This document shows positions 24,701 through 33,326 of a stretch of 64,000 nucleotides of DNA, piece by piece. Where the stretch lies: the NCBI GenBank assembly GCA_003660235.1, contig QGON01000066.1, positions 62,001-126,000 on the forward strand, in the 5' to 3' direction. Source of the stretch: a bacterium endosymbiont of Escarpia laminata. GTDB lineage: Bacteria; Pseudomonadota; Gammaproteobacteria; Chromatiales; Chromatiaceae. The notes beneath the pieces were generated by a model that saw only the letters and a program-made list of their open reading frames with translations, was not told the origin of the DNA and made no database searches. Every line of letters begins with the position of its first letter. Position 1 is the first letter of the stretch. A program made the translations under genes and the position numbers.

Positions 24701-27149
24701 TGAAATCCAGGCTCGGCACATAGACGCCTTCCTGGAAGGTGCCGTCACCGTTGCCACGGAAAAAGGCAACATCTCCCCAGTCGCCGGAGACCGCAATGAC
24801 GTCAGGAATGCCATCGCTATCGAAGTCCGCCGTGACCACGCCATAGGGGTCGTTGTTGCTCGGCTTGGGATTGCCGATATATGAGCGGGTGAATTCGCCG
24901 GTTCCGTCACCGCGGTAGAGATGGATATCTCCGTTAGAATAGTTGCCCCGAACGAAGTCCATGTTGCCGTCATGGTCGACGTCCGCCGCATCGGTACCCC
25001 GGCCAGACCCCGGATTGTTCTCCAGCAGGCTGATGTCGAACCCGGATTCGTAGATGCGACGCGTCACACGGAAATCATCGAACCAGAACTGGTCGCCGCT
25101 GACGGTATTGTTGGCGGTGTACCACTCGAATTCGCTGAGGTACCAGGCATCCGACCAATGTTTTTTGACTGCAGCGCTGACGTCGAAACTAATGGTGTGC
25201 CAATTGCCATCGTCGATCAATGAGACCTTGGGCACATCAGGATAGTCGTAGGCACCACCATCGGCCGCGGGACTGCCGCCGAGAAAGACCCAACCCAGAT
25301 CCTGGCTATACATATTTCGTACGCGGAACAGCAAGCCCGCCGATACGCCCGTTGGAATCCGGTAGGCAAAAGATACGGTGGATCCATTGCGGAAATACCA
25401 GCTCGCAGGATTGATATCGTTGGACAGGCAGGAGCCGTCCGCAGTGGCGGTCAGGCGCATGCTCCAGGAACCGGTCGCAGCGGTTGTGTCGTCCCGCGCC
25501 ATGGCGGTGCTGCACTGCGCGCCACCCCAGCTGTCGTTGCCCGTCTCGAAACCGGACTCGAAGAAGGTCTCTTCGCCAAAGTTAATCTGGCCCTGGTTGG
25601 TCAACAGCCACATGTTGCCGCTGTTGCCATTGACCACGAAGTCCATGTGGCCGTCGCCGTTGAAGTCCTCGGCGGCCATGTCCATCACCCAACTGCCAGC
25701 GGGATTGAGCTGATCCCCCAGATCACCCATGTGGACAGGGGCTTTGAAGCCGTCACCCTCTTTCTCGTAGTAGTAGAGGTGCATGACGGGATCGCTGTTG
25801 CCGTGGCCGGTGACGAAATCAAAATCGCCGTCTTTGTCGAAATCAGCAATCGCAACGCCGCGGGTATAACGGCCGGTATCATCGATGAAACGTATCGACT
25901 GGAAGGTGCCGTCGCCATTACTGCGAGCATAGTAGACGCGGCTCTCGTCGTCCGTCGCCACCATGTAGATATCGGCACCGACACTGACCTCATAAGACTG
26001 GGTATCACTCAGGCCGTTGGAATCCTCGACCCTTACGCTCACCGGCAGACTGAGATTGGCGCCGGTGGGCGGCGTCCAACTGATCAAACCGCTTGCCGCG
26101 TCGATGGACATGCCGGCAGGGGCGTCTGTGAGTGAATAGGCCAGCACATCGCCGAAAGCCACTTCCGGATCCTGCACGGTCACCTGGTAGTTGTATTCGA
26201 TGCCTTCCGCAGCCGAGAGCACCGGTGATGAGACGATGGTCGGACCGAGATCACCCACCACGATCTGCAAGGTATCAGTACCCTGGTTGCCGTTATCGTC
26301 GGTAACGGTCAGGGTGACCTGGTAGATGCCGTCCTGACTGTATGAATAGAAAGGTGTGGGCCCGACAAGGGTATCGCCGTTGCCCATCTCCCATTCGTAG
26401 CTGACGATGGTACCGTCATCGCTGGAACCGGCAGCATTGAGAGGAAAGACATCGTCGGGATCTGCGGTAAAATAGTCAATTCCGGCCGCCGCATGGGGAT
26501 CATCTGCATCGGCAAAGTGGAGGTTGTCGAGGAACACCGCGCTGTCCAACCGGCCATCACCATCATCCGCCAGTTCGATCTCCAGGGTAAGCAGATCGAC
26601 GACGCCTGCGTGGGCGGAGACATCCGCCCGCATCATACGAAAGCCGGTCTGGCGTTCATAACCGGTCCAGACAGAAGGGAATACCGGCTCGAAGGTATCC
26701 TCCTGCAGCAGGATCTCCTCTCCACCCGCAGTCAACAGACGCACGGTGAAACGGTCATTCATATAGGAGGGGTTGGGCTCGTTGCTCAAGAAATTGTAGT
26801 CGAGCCGCAGTTCGGTAGTGCCGGCAGGGATGGTGAAATCCTCGATGCGGATGCGGCTGACATCGGTATCCAGCAGCGCCGGACCGTCGTCGGGCTGACT
26901 GGTGAGCAGCGCTGCCTGGCCGCCCTGAGTGGGCAGCAGTGGGCCGTGGCCGGTGACGACCTGGGCATCACCCTCGGTCAGCATGCCGGCAAAACCACTC
27001 TCGAAACTGCCGTCGGCAGCGCCGATATTATGGTCAACCGCATAGGCGATCAGGGATGAAAACAGACCCAGGCAGGCAACTGCTACCGTTCTGCGCACAG
27101 CAGAATAGCGCTGTTTTTCCGATTGTCCTTTTTTCATCCGCCTGAACAT
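15789..27149 (-). CDS. Giant secreted PKD/FG-GAP protein with terpenoid-toroid-like domain and FN3 tail
   Basis: 3786 residues. Order seen: signal peptide (about 15-37); choice-of-anchor-like domain (40-215); PKD (225-300); cadherin-like (300-390); FG-GAP/VCBS Ca-binding repeats such as DFNGDGHMDF (390-880); PKD repeats; a concanavalin-like domain (about 1100-1270); a region resembling IgGFc-binding domains (about 1365-1715); two related jelly-roll-like domains (about 1800-1985, 2195-2375); a helical region with GWRYSW and WLGRSFNGTGFGY resembling prenyltransferase/squalene-cyclase toroids (2500-2865); about nine PKD units (2865-3690); and a C-terminal FN3 with CDYC and tail RSSRSRR. It starts 12 bp after the RHS gene and is probably co-transcribed. 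It is extracellular; the function is unknown. Several boundaries are approximate. Confidence 0.85.
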   Translation of the reverse strand: MFRRMKKGQSEKQRYSAVRRTVAVACLGLFSSLIAYAVDHNIGAADGSFESGFAGMLTEGDAQVVTGHGPLLPTQGGQAALLTSQPDDGPALLDTDVSRIRIEDFTIPAGTTELRLDYNFLSNEPNPSYMNDRFTVRLLTAGGEEILLQEDTFEPVFPSVWTGYERQTGFRMMRADVSAHAGVVDLLTLEIELADDGDGRLDSAVFLDNLHFADADDPHAAAGIDYFTADPDDVFPLNAAGSSDDGTIVSYEWEMGNGDTLVGPTPFYSYSQDGIYQVTLTVTDDNGNQGTDTLQIVVGDLGPTIVSSPVLSAAEGIEYNYQVTVQDPEVAFGDVLAYSLTDAPAGMSIDAASGLISWTPPTGANLSLPVSVRVEDSNGLSDTQSYEVSVGADIYMVATDDESRVYYARSNGDGTFQSIRFIDDTGRYTRGVAIADFDKDGDFDFVTGHGNSDPVMHLYYYEKEGDGFKAPVHMGDLGDQLNPAGSWVMDMAAEDFNGDGHMDFVVNGNSGNMWLLTNQGQINFGEETFFESGFETGNDSWGGAQCSTAMARDDTTAATGSWSMRLTATADGSCLSNDINPASWYFRNGSTVSFAYRIPTGVSAGLLFRVRNMYSQDLGWVFLGGSPAADGGAYDYPDVPKVSLIDDGNWHTISFDVSAAVKKHWSDAWYLSEFEWYTANNTVSGDQFWFDDFRVTRRIYESGFDISLLENNPGSGRGTDAADVDHDGNMDFVRGNYSNGDIHLYRGDGTGEFTRSYIGNPKPSNNDPYGVVTADFDSDGIPDVIAVSGDWGDVAFFRGNGDGTFQEGVYVPSLDFNRHAAYGVYDFDNDGNQDIVSVDYNGRKIWYHPGNGDSSFGDRLQIGTTPSNTLGVAAPAGRVFGQPYSQLIASTDVTGTGGTVDFDASASTDDGAIIHYAWDFGDGKRDRSSVKVTVSGTPPVADAGGPYHFGEDVALNGTWRAVFDGKGSSDPESGIARYEWDFDDADGIGVDATGAAPEHGYSTSGTYLATLTVYNGAGQPATATATVTVGTGTTPVPVLNGPAVLNESHASLGEWTGWFDIGASSDDSALASYQIDWGDGSSEEIVATLRDDFDDGDFTANPAWTTSGGTWLVENGRLHQTNTSNAWRYLQELSGDYRDFELELDFRGVSTGDGYLAILFRSDNQPGTSNGFMMYSRDSWDFWRLRDWSSDETLVDDGSGWDPGYWYHLRLRVVGGNMKLYVTPDGGTETLQLEADDPRHSKGGIGLMSYAQSLVYDNVRITRLSSDGRSVPHRYAAAGVYDIQLTTTDHAGQSATSSQQVVVEAGAAPIANNGGPYELTEADAQAGRWLLEPDLTASTDDLAIQRFTVDFGDGTTYTTAQASSLRTGYFTAGTDLYGYDLSQASLRIIAVEDDTALRVIDLETGRELGRNSLNRFGQWDYSPGDGVYFKVEANKPVVVYETDFDRHSAFVPSLDLEPVGNEFIFHRDPNDGFYLFAYADSLVRVFDTGDNLIAERAMSADTYWRPTLLGTTRYRVVSSGPISMQTTGWNGYTTVPSSNGSPVGREFQFAVYEHTTGAVAVFAHEDADLELIDMDSGVSLHIQSVSAGQMWYQNGLGTRRLRLVSNGNVEVWAGDTEGGDTLTDLGDDTSMTTGRGGTDFLLHQLGEGVIVFAPHDGTEVRMDGLLVGTLKRDGFLRLNQTDFSGSAPHHRITTSQPVVIQTLGEANAYNDLGTWLGGVSTRHRYTSPGTYDLIVAATDRAGQTDTALSTVTVSLGAPPEPVIAGPILLDESHASNGLWNDTFDGSGSTDDFGIYEYEWVFDPSLLIDDFAGDTLDASRWIASTGVYQEDRIVMTGAGSWSNRYLSSVDNHDRTDGKVFQFQIRPVNLAGNQYGMWGLKNSSTSNFHYNQMPHAVYFRNGLIRIYENGSDLGNKGGYTRGQRYDVRITLKTEGAIYEMKPANEVAWGLLYETSTRTETPLKIGGVVNAGVFEFDNPSFGAQVIYGDVVEHGFATTGDHEVKLTVRDQALQSSSQTMTVSVEQGAPPVAVAGGPYTAEVGSFIRFNGSGSSDDTAIASYHWDFGDSTGGPGDADLPYTGKGPNPDHFYRAAGDYSVTLTVTDNTGQTSVDTVVVTVVTGDMPVALVTPPSQAGAGGPPAYFDASQSSDDYGIIEYRWDFDDQADSDGDGDPTNDIDAVGPRPFHTYNLTTGSNGTLLSDDFAGASLDAVKWISAGATQSGGVLSITGSGIWGQRYVYSTDNFDRERVSFTGKVQPAADGGTQRIMWGVKDSGASGHYNVMAHAIYFDSGSLAIYENGSGRGTVGSYVRGTTYEVRVDIKTQGADYYIREEGAATWTALTSYSSRNQSIAPLKIAATVSHSTATFDDFKVESLGGYVALLTVEDGAGQTSTAQVTVPVAPNLPPNVITVPWVAHDPLAPHETYNGKSIHLKGIVRDADPVDYQWDFGDGTSSAVTPVANRYDLSIEHTYPDVPNDTPFVATLKVWDSAGQMGQDNYNIVVKPQVMNTEINVAIDEGLWYLHQTQSRRVEDGYDVGYWTSNARASATASALQAFLVNGHLETSSHHEDPYAETVMRGFRQLFRDLGSVDIAVQTYGEPDTNGNGIGLQTGQSSIINGRSSSSGGQPIYQGGQVMDAIASSGTPLARSITGGTNVKRRAYFDILTDMSDQFAWGQTEQGSGGGWRYSWNNSIDNSAAQWGAIGLLAAQDIFGIPTPQWVKDRNLVWLGRSFNGTGFGYTTGGTTSAGAPSGLVQLIFSGKETANPMWRATESWLAEGWETEYIKNPDNRPYYAYYALTKAMRLAQPGSVVKFRLNDFDWFNDPDTGIARTLLDDQSDNGQFPGSAWITAQLRSAWGVIILSRTLFVQPPVADAGRDRTWAVDRPLTFDGSGSFHLDSFRSIIKYEWDFNGDGEFDHVSSSSTTEHTYSSADYPESSLPQTFTVTLRVTDNNVPALTSSDTTEITISIPPRPPVADVGGPYTCTQGIPCQLDGSASFDLDEPHDFIVRFGWELDLAEVPRDFDDATGATAQHTFIDLGTFDIGLKVWGNGFLNDIDADGEVDENERKTDQEFTRATVVENLGPSAAVGGPYTVDEGDAVVLNGNGTDPNGDPLVYLWDLDDDGGFDDATGQISNFNGLDDGVYSIHLQVSDSLLDDTAGTTVTVNNVAPMADAGADQTVNEGDSVNFVGSFTDPGTADTHTIEWDFGDGNSASGSLTPSHSYTEDGTYTVTITVTDDDGGAGTDTLTVTVNNAAPLVDAGPDQTSSEGDTINFAGSFTDPGTVTQGAGSGSVALGSHTYAEDGSYTVTVSVTDDDGAAGSNSLTITVNNAAPVVEAGPDQTGAPGDTIALAPATFTDAGVEDTHTATIDWGDGTIEPGTVTQGAGSGSVAGSHVYAADGNYTVTVTVTDDEGASASDSLQVNLSTANVGPTAEAAGPYTINEGEGVTLDGSGSNDPDSGPSPLSYAWDLDGDGQYDDASGVTVTLPIQPDDASFTVGLEVSDGLLTATDTATVTVNNVAPSANAGPDQTINEGDTANFSGSFTDPGSVDTHTIEWNFGDGSAPVSGSLTLSHVYADNGVYTVTLIVTDKDGGIGSDILTVTVNNVAPSVDAGADQMFNEGDTANFSGSFTDPGSVDTHTIEWNFGDGSATVNGSLTPSHTYPTAGVYTVTLIITDKDGGVGSDTLTVTVQAGAVQTIFNLSARPKSNEVFLTWTPVAGADSYNVYRSTTPGGPYAQIASGHVCDYCAYYNPGLINGVTYYYVVTSVSGGSESLSSNEASATPQARSSRSRR
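16090..17660 (-). repeat. DNA-level tandem PKD repeats in the 3786-aa gene
   Basis: Units of about 258-261 bp recur with strong nucleotide identity; for example the TTGTT(T/G)ACCGTCACxGT motif recurs at 16354 and 16615. Each encodes one PKD domain with WxFGDG and the closing YTVTLxVTDKDGG. The unit around 17250-17400 is a chimera of two PKD types. Confidence 0.75.
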
Positions 27150-27161
27150 ATCCTTTCGTCT

Positions 27162-30100
27162 CTACTTCGGCGCCAATGAGCCGATATATGCAAATCCCGC
27201 AGCGACGCCGTTGCTGAACCCACCACCCTCAGCTTTTATGCTGGCCTTGCCGAGGGAATCGCCAGTGAACAGTGTGATCTCAATGCCTATTTCAAAGCTG
27301 ACACCGCCGGCAAAAGCCCCCGGTATCCCGGCGACACCTGCCAGCTCTGCGCCCTGTCCGGCCCAGTCCAATGCGCTCTTGGCGCCTTCCATAATCGCTT
27401 TGGTGCTTTCCGTCGCCGCCGCCCAGATGGCGCCGATATCTCCTGGATATATGGTCGACATCCCGATGACTTCACCGATGAAGGCGATACTGGTAAGGCC
27501 GTAGCCCTGCAACCAGCCAATCGCCGCCGCCACGACTTCCCGCCCGTTGGGGTAGGAGAGCAGATACGCGTACTGGACCAGAGCGATCCTTCCCGTCGGG
27601 TCAGTGAAGCTGAGCGGGTTGTTGAGCGCATAGGCATAGGCGTGCAGGGACTGCGGATTCCTGCGCAGGCCCTGATCCGAATCCTTCTGCAGGAAGCGGC
27701 CGAGCGTCGGATCGTAGGCCCGTGCGCGGTAGTGGTAGAGTCCGCTCTCCGCGTCATACTCACGTCCGGTGTAGGTGCGTGTGTTGACCTGACTGCCGCT
27801 GCCGCTGAAGGCGAAGGGACCGTCACTGAGAATGACATTGCCCCAGGCATCGTAGCCGTATCGCTGCACCAGGTTGCCGGCGACATCGGTGATGGCGACC
27901 ACACTGCCGAGACCGTCGGTATGGTAGAACCAGGTCTGACCGTCCCGCTCCATCATCAGCAACTGATCCATGCCGGGGGCATAGGTGTAGCTGACGAGAC
28001 GGTTGCCGAGATCGTCGTATTCCGCCAACACGTCCTGGTCATGGTAGAGGTACTGAGTGGTATCGCCGTTCACCGTCCGCTCGATGCGGCGACCGAGATA
28101 GTCGTAGGCGTAGCTTGCGGTATTGGTGCCGTCGTTATAACCGGTCAACCGCTGGCTGGAGTCATAGGTATAACTCTCGCTGCCCCGCCCGGTGACGTTG
28201 CCGTTGGCATCATGGGTATAGGCCGCACCACCATGGGTGAGCAGACGGCTGTCGGCGCCAAAGGTGGCCCCGCTGTCCAGGCGGTTGCCCACTGCGTCAT
28301 AGGCATAGTTGTTGGTGAAGGTGCCGAGACTCGCTGTATCCACATCCTCGCGGATCAGACGATAGAGCGCATCGTAGTCGTAGCTGATGCTACCGTCCGC
28401 GGTGGTGACGGCGATGCGTTGGTTGTTACCGTCAAGACCATAGCCGTAGGAGGAGATGACACTGCCCCCACCATCCCGGATTACCAGACCGGTAAGCTCG
28501 CCCAAGGTATCGTAGCCATACTCGGCAGCGGTGCCGTTGCTGTAGTCAATGCGGCTGCGCCGTCCGGCGCCGTCGTAGCTGTATTCCGCCCAGTGAGCAC
28601 CGCTGGTGACCCGTTTGACACGGCTCGCATCGTCATAAGTGTAGGTCGTATTCAGCCCGTCGTTGCTGGTAAGGCCGGTGATGTCGCCGCGGCTATTCCA
28701 ACCGTAGTCGATGCGGCGGCCATTGCGGTCGGTTACCTCGGTAACCAGACCGTTGCCATCGTAACTGTAGCTGGTGACATGATCCGTACCGCCGGTATGC
28801 TCGGTCACCGAGGTTATCCGGCTGTTGTCATCCAGGATGAAGTCAACGGTGCGCTCGGGTTCGGTACGACGCACCATCCGATCCATGTTATCCAGATCGT
28901 GTGCGATCGCGCTTGCGTCGGGATAGCTGAAGCTATCCAGCAGGCCATTCGGTGAATAGCCATAACCCCAGGTGCCGCCGTCGGGTCCGGTACGCCCGGT
29001 CATGCGGTTGCTGCCGTCGAAGTCCATCTGAACCTGATTGCCGTCAGGCAGGGTGATATCGCTCAGATTGCCTGCGGCGTCGAAGCCGAAGTCGGTAATT
29101 TGACCATGGGCATCAACCACCTGGGCCATCTTGCCCATGCAGTCGTAGTTGTAGGTGGTGACATCGCCGTTTGCGTCGGTAAGCGTCTCCACTTCAGCCT
29201 CGGCCGTGTAGGAGATGAGATACCTTGGCAAGGCCTCCCCGGCATGGGTCATGCTGGTAGACTTGTTCAGGCCATTGAAGGTGAACTCACTGCGGTTACC
29301 CAGACCGTCGATCAAGGCCGTCCGATTGCCGTTGGCATCGTATTCCAGGGTCGTCGTCACACCCGTCGGGTCGGAAACAGTCGTCTGGTTGCCGAAGGCA
29401 TCGTAGGTGTAACTGGTGGTCTTGCCGCCGGCGTCGATCCAACTCAGGCGGTTGCCGTTGGCATCATAGGTAAAGGTTTCCACGCCGATCGAAACACCCG
29501 CCGCATTGAACAGTTCCCTGCGTACCAGGTTACCGTCTGCATCATACGCCTTGTCGGTGCGGTCACCTTCCGGGTTGATGTAACGGGTGACCTGACCGTA
29601 GGTGTTGTACTCGGTGGTGAAGGTCACCGGCATGCCGGACTCCGGCTCAAAGCTCCGTGTCAGCGCGTTGCCATCGGCATCGTAGGTATAGCTCGTCACC
29701 TTGCCGGAAGGATCAGTCACCCTGATCTTATTGCCGTTCTCGTTGTACTCGTTGCGCGTAGTGGTACTCAGCGGATCATCAACCCGCACCACCTGACCTG
29801 CCCTGTCGTAGTAGTAGGTGGTGGCAAAACCCCGCGCATCGGTGACCGTCTCTGTGCTCGCGGCCGTGTCGTAGGCGTAGGTGGTGCTGTTGCCTGCCGC
29901 ATCCTGGCGTTCAACCAGGTTTCCGTCGACATCATAGATATTCTTGAGCGGGAAACACCCGCCAGGGGTCATCACATCGTCGAGCAGGTGACTCGAACCC
30001 TGATAGGTAAAGTCGGTCTCGTTGCCCTGCTGATCGACGGCCTGAACCAAGCGGCCGTCGCCATCATAGAGATAGTTGAAGGCATGACCCAGAGGATCGA

Positions 30101-33100
30101 CCACCGAGGTGATGCGCCCCTCTGCATTGCGGTTGAAGACCACCTGTTTCACCAAGGCACCAGCGCTGTCACGACTGACGATACCGGCGTCGCCGATCTC
30201 CAGGGTGTTGCCGCTACGATCCTCGATCCGAGTCACACCACGGGTCTGGTTGATATCGTAGACCATGCCTTCCTTGGTGGTGATACGGTAGTTTTCAGGA
30301 TTGAACAGGCTACCGCCTAAATCGCAATACCACTGCCCTCCAGAGTAGACCAGGGAGGCACAATCGGTGGTCTCCAGTTTGTCGTAGATGCCCGGCGGCG
30401 CCTGGTATTCCGGCAGGAAGATCGGGAAGAACGGCGACGGCTGTCTCGGACGGAAGACAAAAGCGGTGCGGCGGCCATCCGGCAGGGTGACGAAGACATT
30501 GCCCTGGGCATCCTCGCGCAGATCGCTGTCGAGCAGGGAGAGTTTCCAACCGGGACCGAAATCACCCACCTGATCGGAGGCGCTGTCATAGCTGCGTTGC
30601 ACGTTGATTGCTATGCCCATGGAGGGAATAGACAGGTCCTGGTAATCCAGGGTGAAGCGGCCCAACTGGATACCATCGATATAGATGAAGTATCTGGAGG
30701 TCGATGCGGTCACGCCGTTGCCGTCCTGGGCAGTGAGCCGTACCTCGTAGAGTCCCTCGCTGAAACCGCTGGTATCCAGGGTACCCAGCAGACTGCCAAG
30801 CACCTCGACATTGCCACTGGCGAACTCGGTGAAGCTGCCGCCCACCGGCGCATACTCCATCCGATAGGAGACCAGGGTCTCATCGGTGACCGTGCCCAGG
30901 ATATCCACCTGCCCGACGATCTCTGCATTTTCCAGAGGCGTATCGATCTCCACGGTGGGTGGCGTGACATCGTCGGCCAGATCCACAGCCTTCAGGGTAT
31001 CGGTCGCACTGCCTTCATTGCCCCAGTCGTCCAGGGCGCGGGCAACCACGCTGTAGGTACCTGCCGCAGGTGGCGTGAATAGCGCATTGCCGTCCCCGTC
31101 GAGCACCTTCGGCGAACCGTTGATCTCAAGGATGGTGGCGGTAACACCTATGTTATCGCTGGCAGAGACATGGATGTCGATAGAGCCGCCGGTAGCCACC
31201 GAGTGAGGCACAATGGTCAGTGTAACCACAGGCGTTTCGCTATCGGGAATGCCGACCGCTTCGAAGGTGGTTGATGCGGTACTCTCGTTACCCGAGGGAT
31301 CCCGGGCAGTGACTTCGATGATATAGGTTCCGGGCTGCATCGGCCGGTAATTGCCGTTGCCGGTACGGTTTGCGGGATCACCGCCCAGCACCAGTGAGAC
31401 ATCCACTCCAGCGGGCGGTGTATCCGGTCCGGTGACCCTGGCACTCAGTTGATCGACCGAGACGTTGTCACTGGCAGCAACAGAGATGGCCGCCAGGGTG
31501 TTGAGGGCAACCGGGTTCGGTGTCACGCCGACTGCCACTGCGGTGGGGGCCTCCGTGTCAGGCTGGACATCGAACTGTACGGGAGCACTCAAACCCGCAT
31601 TGCCTGCCCTGTCGGTGACAGTTGCCGATACCGTGTGCACACCGAGCGCAGTAGCCGGGTAATCCGCATGACCGCTATTGTCGACCGGTATCACAACCCC
31701 ATTAACGGTCAACTCAATACTGTCGATACCGCTCTCCGCGTCGCTGGCGCTGACATCGATGCCGACTGATTCACCCACCATGGGGACAGTGGTGCTGATC
31801 GCGATGGTTACTCCGGGCGAGGTTACATCGATCGGAGCGACCGTGAATGACTGGCTGCGGCTGTAGCTGCTGCCACCGTTGTCCTCTACCTGCACGATGA
31901 CGCTGTGCAGACCGGCCATGTCGGTAACATAACTGGCAGTGTCGCCCACCAGGGGAACGGTTACATCGGAGGTATCGGGCTTGTGTACCGTCACCGTGGT
32001 GTCGGCGATACCCTCTTCATCGAATACCTGAACACCGAAGTCGACAGTGTCGCCCACCTCTATATAGTCTGGCGAAACAGTCAGTAGAATGCGCGGCAAC
32101 TCTGTCTCATTTTCAAGCAGACGGTTTTGCATGCCGGGTACGGCAAGCAGGATATCCTGATCCAGATCGGTATCGAGATCGAGCGTCAGCGCACCGAAGA
32201 CGCGATCACTGTTCACCGGCATCAGACTGTCTGTCTGATCGGAGAAAACGCCGGTACCGTCGTTCACAAACAATCGGGTGCTATCACCAAAAACGGCCAG
32301 GATATCGGGTGCGCCATCCGGCTCGACATCGATAATGCCCACTTTCACACTGAAACCGGCATAGGCAGGCAGTTTGCCTGCCGTTGCATCGGTAAAGACC
32401 CCTGCGCCTCCATTCTGCAAAAGCTGCAGGCCACCAGCGCCATTTGCAACCAGCAGATCCTGATCCCCGTCACCATCGAGATCCGAGAAGATGGCACTAT
32501 TGCTCTGTCCGCTTTCGATCGGCAGACGCGCGATGGATTCGTCGCTAAAGTGGCCAAGGCCATTATTGATCAGAAGGCGGTTCGCAGCCCCCCGATTGGC
32601 GAAGAAGAGATCGTCCGATCCGTCACCATCCACATCCGCCAGGACTGCGCCAAATGTAGGATTCGATCCGGTCAGACCCCGGACTTCCGCCTCATCGGCA
32701 AAGACACCGGAACCGTCATTGATGAGAAGCTGATTCAGACCACCACGATTGGCCACGATGACATCCAGGTCACCGTCAAAATCGATATCCGAAATGGCCA
32801 GCGCCATGCTCTTGCGGATATCCGCAGGCAGGCGCCCGGCAGGCGCTTCCGTGAAACTACCTGTTCCGTCATTCAGCCACAGGCTATTTGCTGTTGGCGA
32901 GTTCGCCAGCAGGAGATCCTGATCGCCATCACCATCCACATCCGCAAAGCGGGCATCCACCGTGATCGCAGCAGCCGTCGGCAGGCGTAAAGCGGACTCA
33001 TCAAGAAAGAGACCAGTGCCGTCGTTGATCAGCAGAAAGTTCTGACCCCGATTGGCGACAAAAATATCGGGCGCGCCGTCGCCGTTTATATCGCTGCTCG

Positions 33101-33326
33101 ATATATTGTAACTGACGGCGGATTCGGTGGGCAGATTTGAAAAGGAACGGTCGGTAAACGCGGATTCGGCTGTCGGCGCAAACAGGAGGAAGGGAATAAG
33201 CGATCGGGACAATAGATGGAGCAAAGCAAAACGCCGGGAGTTCCGCCATTTGCTCCAGCAAGAGGCAGAAGAAGTCTCCTGAACCAATCCGCTTTGTCTT
33301 CTTGTCTGACCTTCATCCTTAGTCAA
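27162..33326 (-). CDS. RHS/YD-repeat protein with FG-GAP propeller and Ig-like domains
   Basis: 2054 residues. TTG start at 33326 is supported by GGAGA (33334-33338). A signal peptide (about 30-57) is followed by seven Ca-binding FG-GAP blades (DINGDGAPD, DVDGDGDQD and so on; about 60-400), Ig-like domains (about 410-895), then YD/RHS repeats (about 895-1830). The RHS core ends YHYRARAYDPTLGRFLQ ... NNPLSFTDPTG near residue 1912. The last ~142 residues form a Gly/Ala-rich, hydrophobic tip (e.g. AGIPGAFAGGVSFEIGIEIT). RHS proteins encapsulate a C-terminal effector. No small immunity gene follows; the PKD giant begins 12 bp downstream. The tip is not recognised, so a toxin role is possible but unproven. 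Confidence 0.9.
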   Translation of the reverse strand: MTKDEGQTRRQSGLVQETSSASCWSKWRNSRRFALLHLLSRSLIPFLLFAPTAESAFTDRSFSNLPTESAVSYNISSSDINGDGAPDIFVANRGQNFLLINDGTGLFLDESALRLPTAAAITVDARFADVDGDGDQDLLLANSPTANSLWLNDGTGSFTEAPAGRLPADIRKSMALAISDIDFDGDLDVIVANRGGLNQLLINDGSGVFADEAEVRGLTGSNPTFGAVLADVDGDGSDDLFFANRGAANRLLINNGLGHFSDESIARLPIESGQSNSAIFSDLDGDGDQDLLVANGAGGLQLLQNGGAGVFTDATAGKLPAYAGFSVKVGIIDVEPDGAPDILAVFGDSTRLFVNDGTGVFSDQTDSLMPVNSDRVFGALTLDLDTDLDQDILLAVPGMQNRLLENETELPRILLTVSPDYIEVGDTVDFGVQVFDEEGIADTTVTVHKPDTSDVTVPLVGDTASYVTDMAGLHSVIVQVEDNGGSSYSRSQSFTVAPIDVTSPGVTIAISTTVPMVGESVGIDVSASDAESGIDSIELTVNGVVIPVDNSGHADYPATALGVHTVSATVTDRAGNAGLSAPVQFDVQPDTEAPTAVAVGVTPNPVALNTLAAISVAASDNVSVDQLSARVTGPDTPPAGVDVSLVLGGDPANRTGNGNYRPMQPGTYIIEVTARDPSGNESTASTTFEAVGIPDSETPVVTLTIVPHSVATGGSIDIHVSASDNIGVTATILEINGSPKVLDGDGNALFTPPAAGTYSVVARALDDWGNEGSATDTLKAVDLADDVTPPTVEIDTPLENAEIVGQVDILGTVTDETLVSYRMEYAPVGGSFTEFASGNVEVLGSLLGTLDTSGFSEGLYEVRLTAQDGNGVTASTSRYFIYIDGIQLGRFTLDYQDLSIPSMGIAINVQRSYDSASDQVGDFGPGWKLSLLDSDLREDAQGNVFVTLPDGRRTAFVFRPRQPSPFFPIFLPEYQAPPGIYDKLETTDCASLVYSGGQWYCDLGGSLFNPENYRITTKEGMVYDINQTRGVTRIEDRSGNTLEIGDAGIVSRDSAGALVKQVVFNRNAEGRITSVVDPLGHAFNYLYDGDGRLVQAVDQQGNETDFTYQGSSHLLDDVMTPGGCFPLKNIYDVDGNLVERQDAAGNSTTYAYDTAASTETVTDARGFATTYYYDRAGQVVRVDDPLSTTTRNEYNENGNKIRVTDPSGKVTSYTYDADGNALTRSFEPESGMPVTFTTEYNTYGQVTRYINPEGDRTDKAYDADGNLVRRELFNAAGVSIGVETFTYDANGNRLSWIDAGGKTTSYTYDAFGNQTTVSDPTGVTTTLEYDANGNRTALIDGLGNRSEFTFNGLNKSTSMTHAGEALPRYLISYTAEAEVETLTDANGDVTTYNYDCMGKMAQVVDAHGQITDFGFDAAGNLSDITLPDGNQVQMDFDGSNRMTGRTGPDGGTWGYGYSPNGLLDSFSYPDASAIAHDLDNMDRMVRRTEPERTVDFILDDNSRITSVTEHTGGTDHVTSYSYDGNGLVTEVTDRNGRRIDYGWNSRGDITGLTSNDGLNTTYTYDDASRVKRVTSGAHWAEYSYDGAGRRSRIDYSNGTAAEYGYDTLGELTGLVIRDGGGSVISSYGYGLDGNNQRIAVTTADGSISYDYDALYRLIREDVDTASLGTFTNNYAYDAVGNRLDSGATFGADSRLLTHGGAAYTHDANGNVTGRGSESYTYDSSQRLTGYNDGTNTASYAYDYLGRRIERTVNGDTTQYLYHDQDVLAEYDDLGNRLVSYTYAPGMDQLLMMERDGQTWFYHTDGLGSVVAITDVAGNLVQRYGYDAWGNVILSDGPFAFSGSGSQVNTRTYTGREYDAESGLYHYRARAYDPTLGRFLQKDSDQGLRRNPQSLHAYAYALNNPLSFTDPTGRIALVQYAYLLSYPNGREVVAAAIGWLQGYGLTSIAFIGEVIGMSTIYPGDIGAIWAAATESTKAIMEGAKSALDWAGQGAELAGVAGIPGAFAGGVSFEIGIEITLFTGDSLGKASIKAEGGGFSNGVAAGFAYIGSLAPK

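Noticed and set aside
15816-32990. Many plus-strand open frames of 100-440 aa opposite the PKD and RHS giants
   Set aside because: They mirror the repeats of the giants, lack recognisable domains and start sites, and are best read as shadows.
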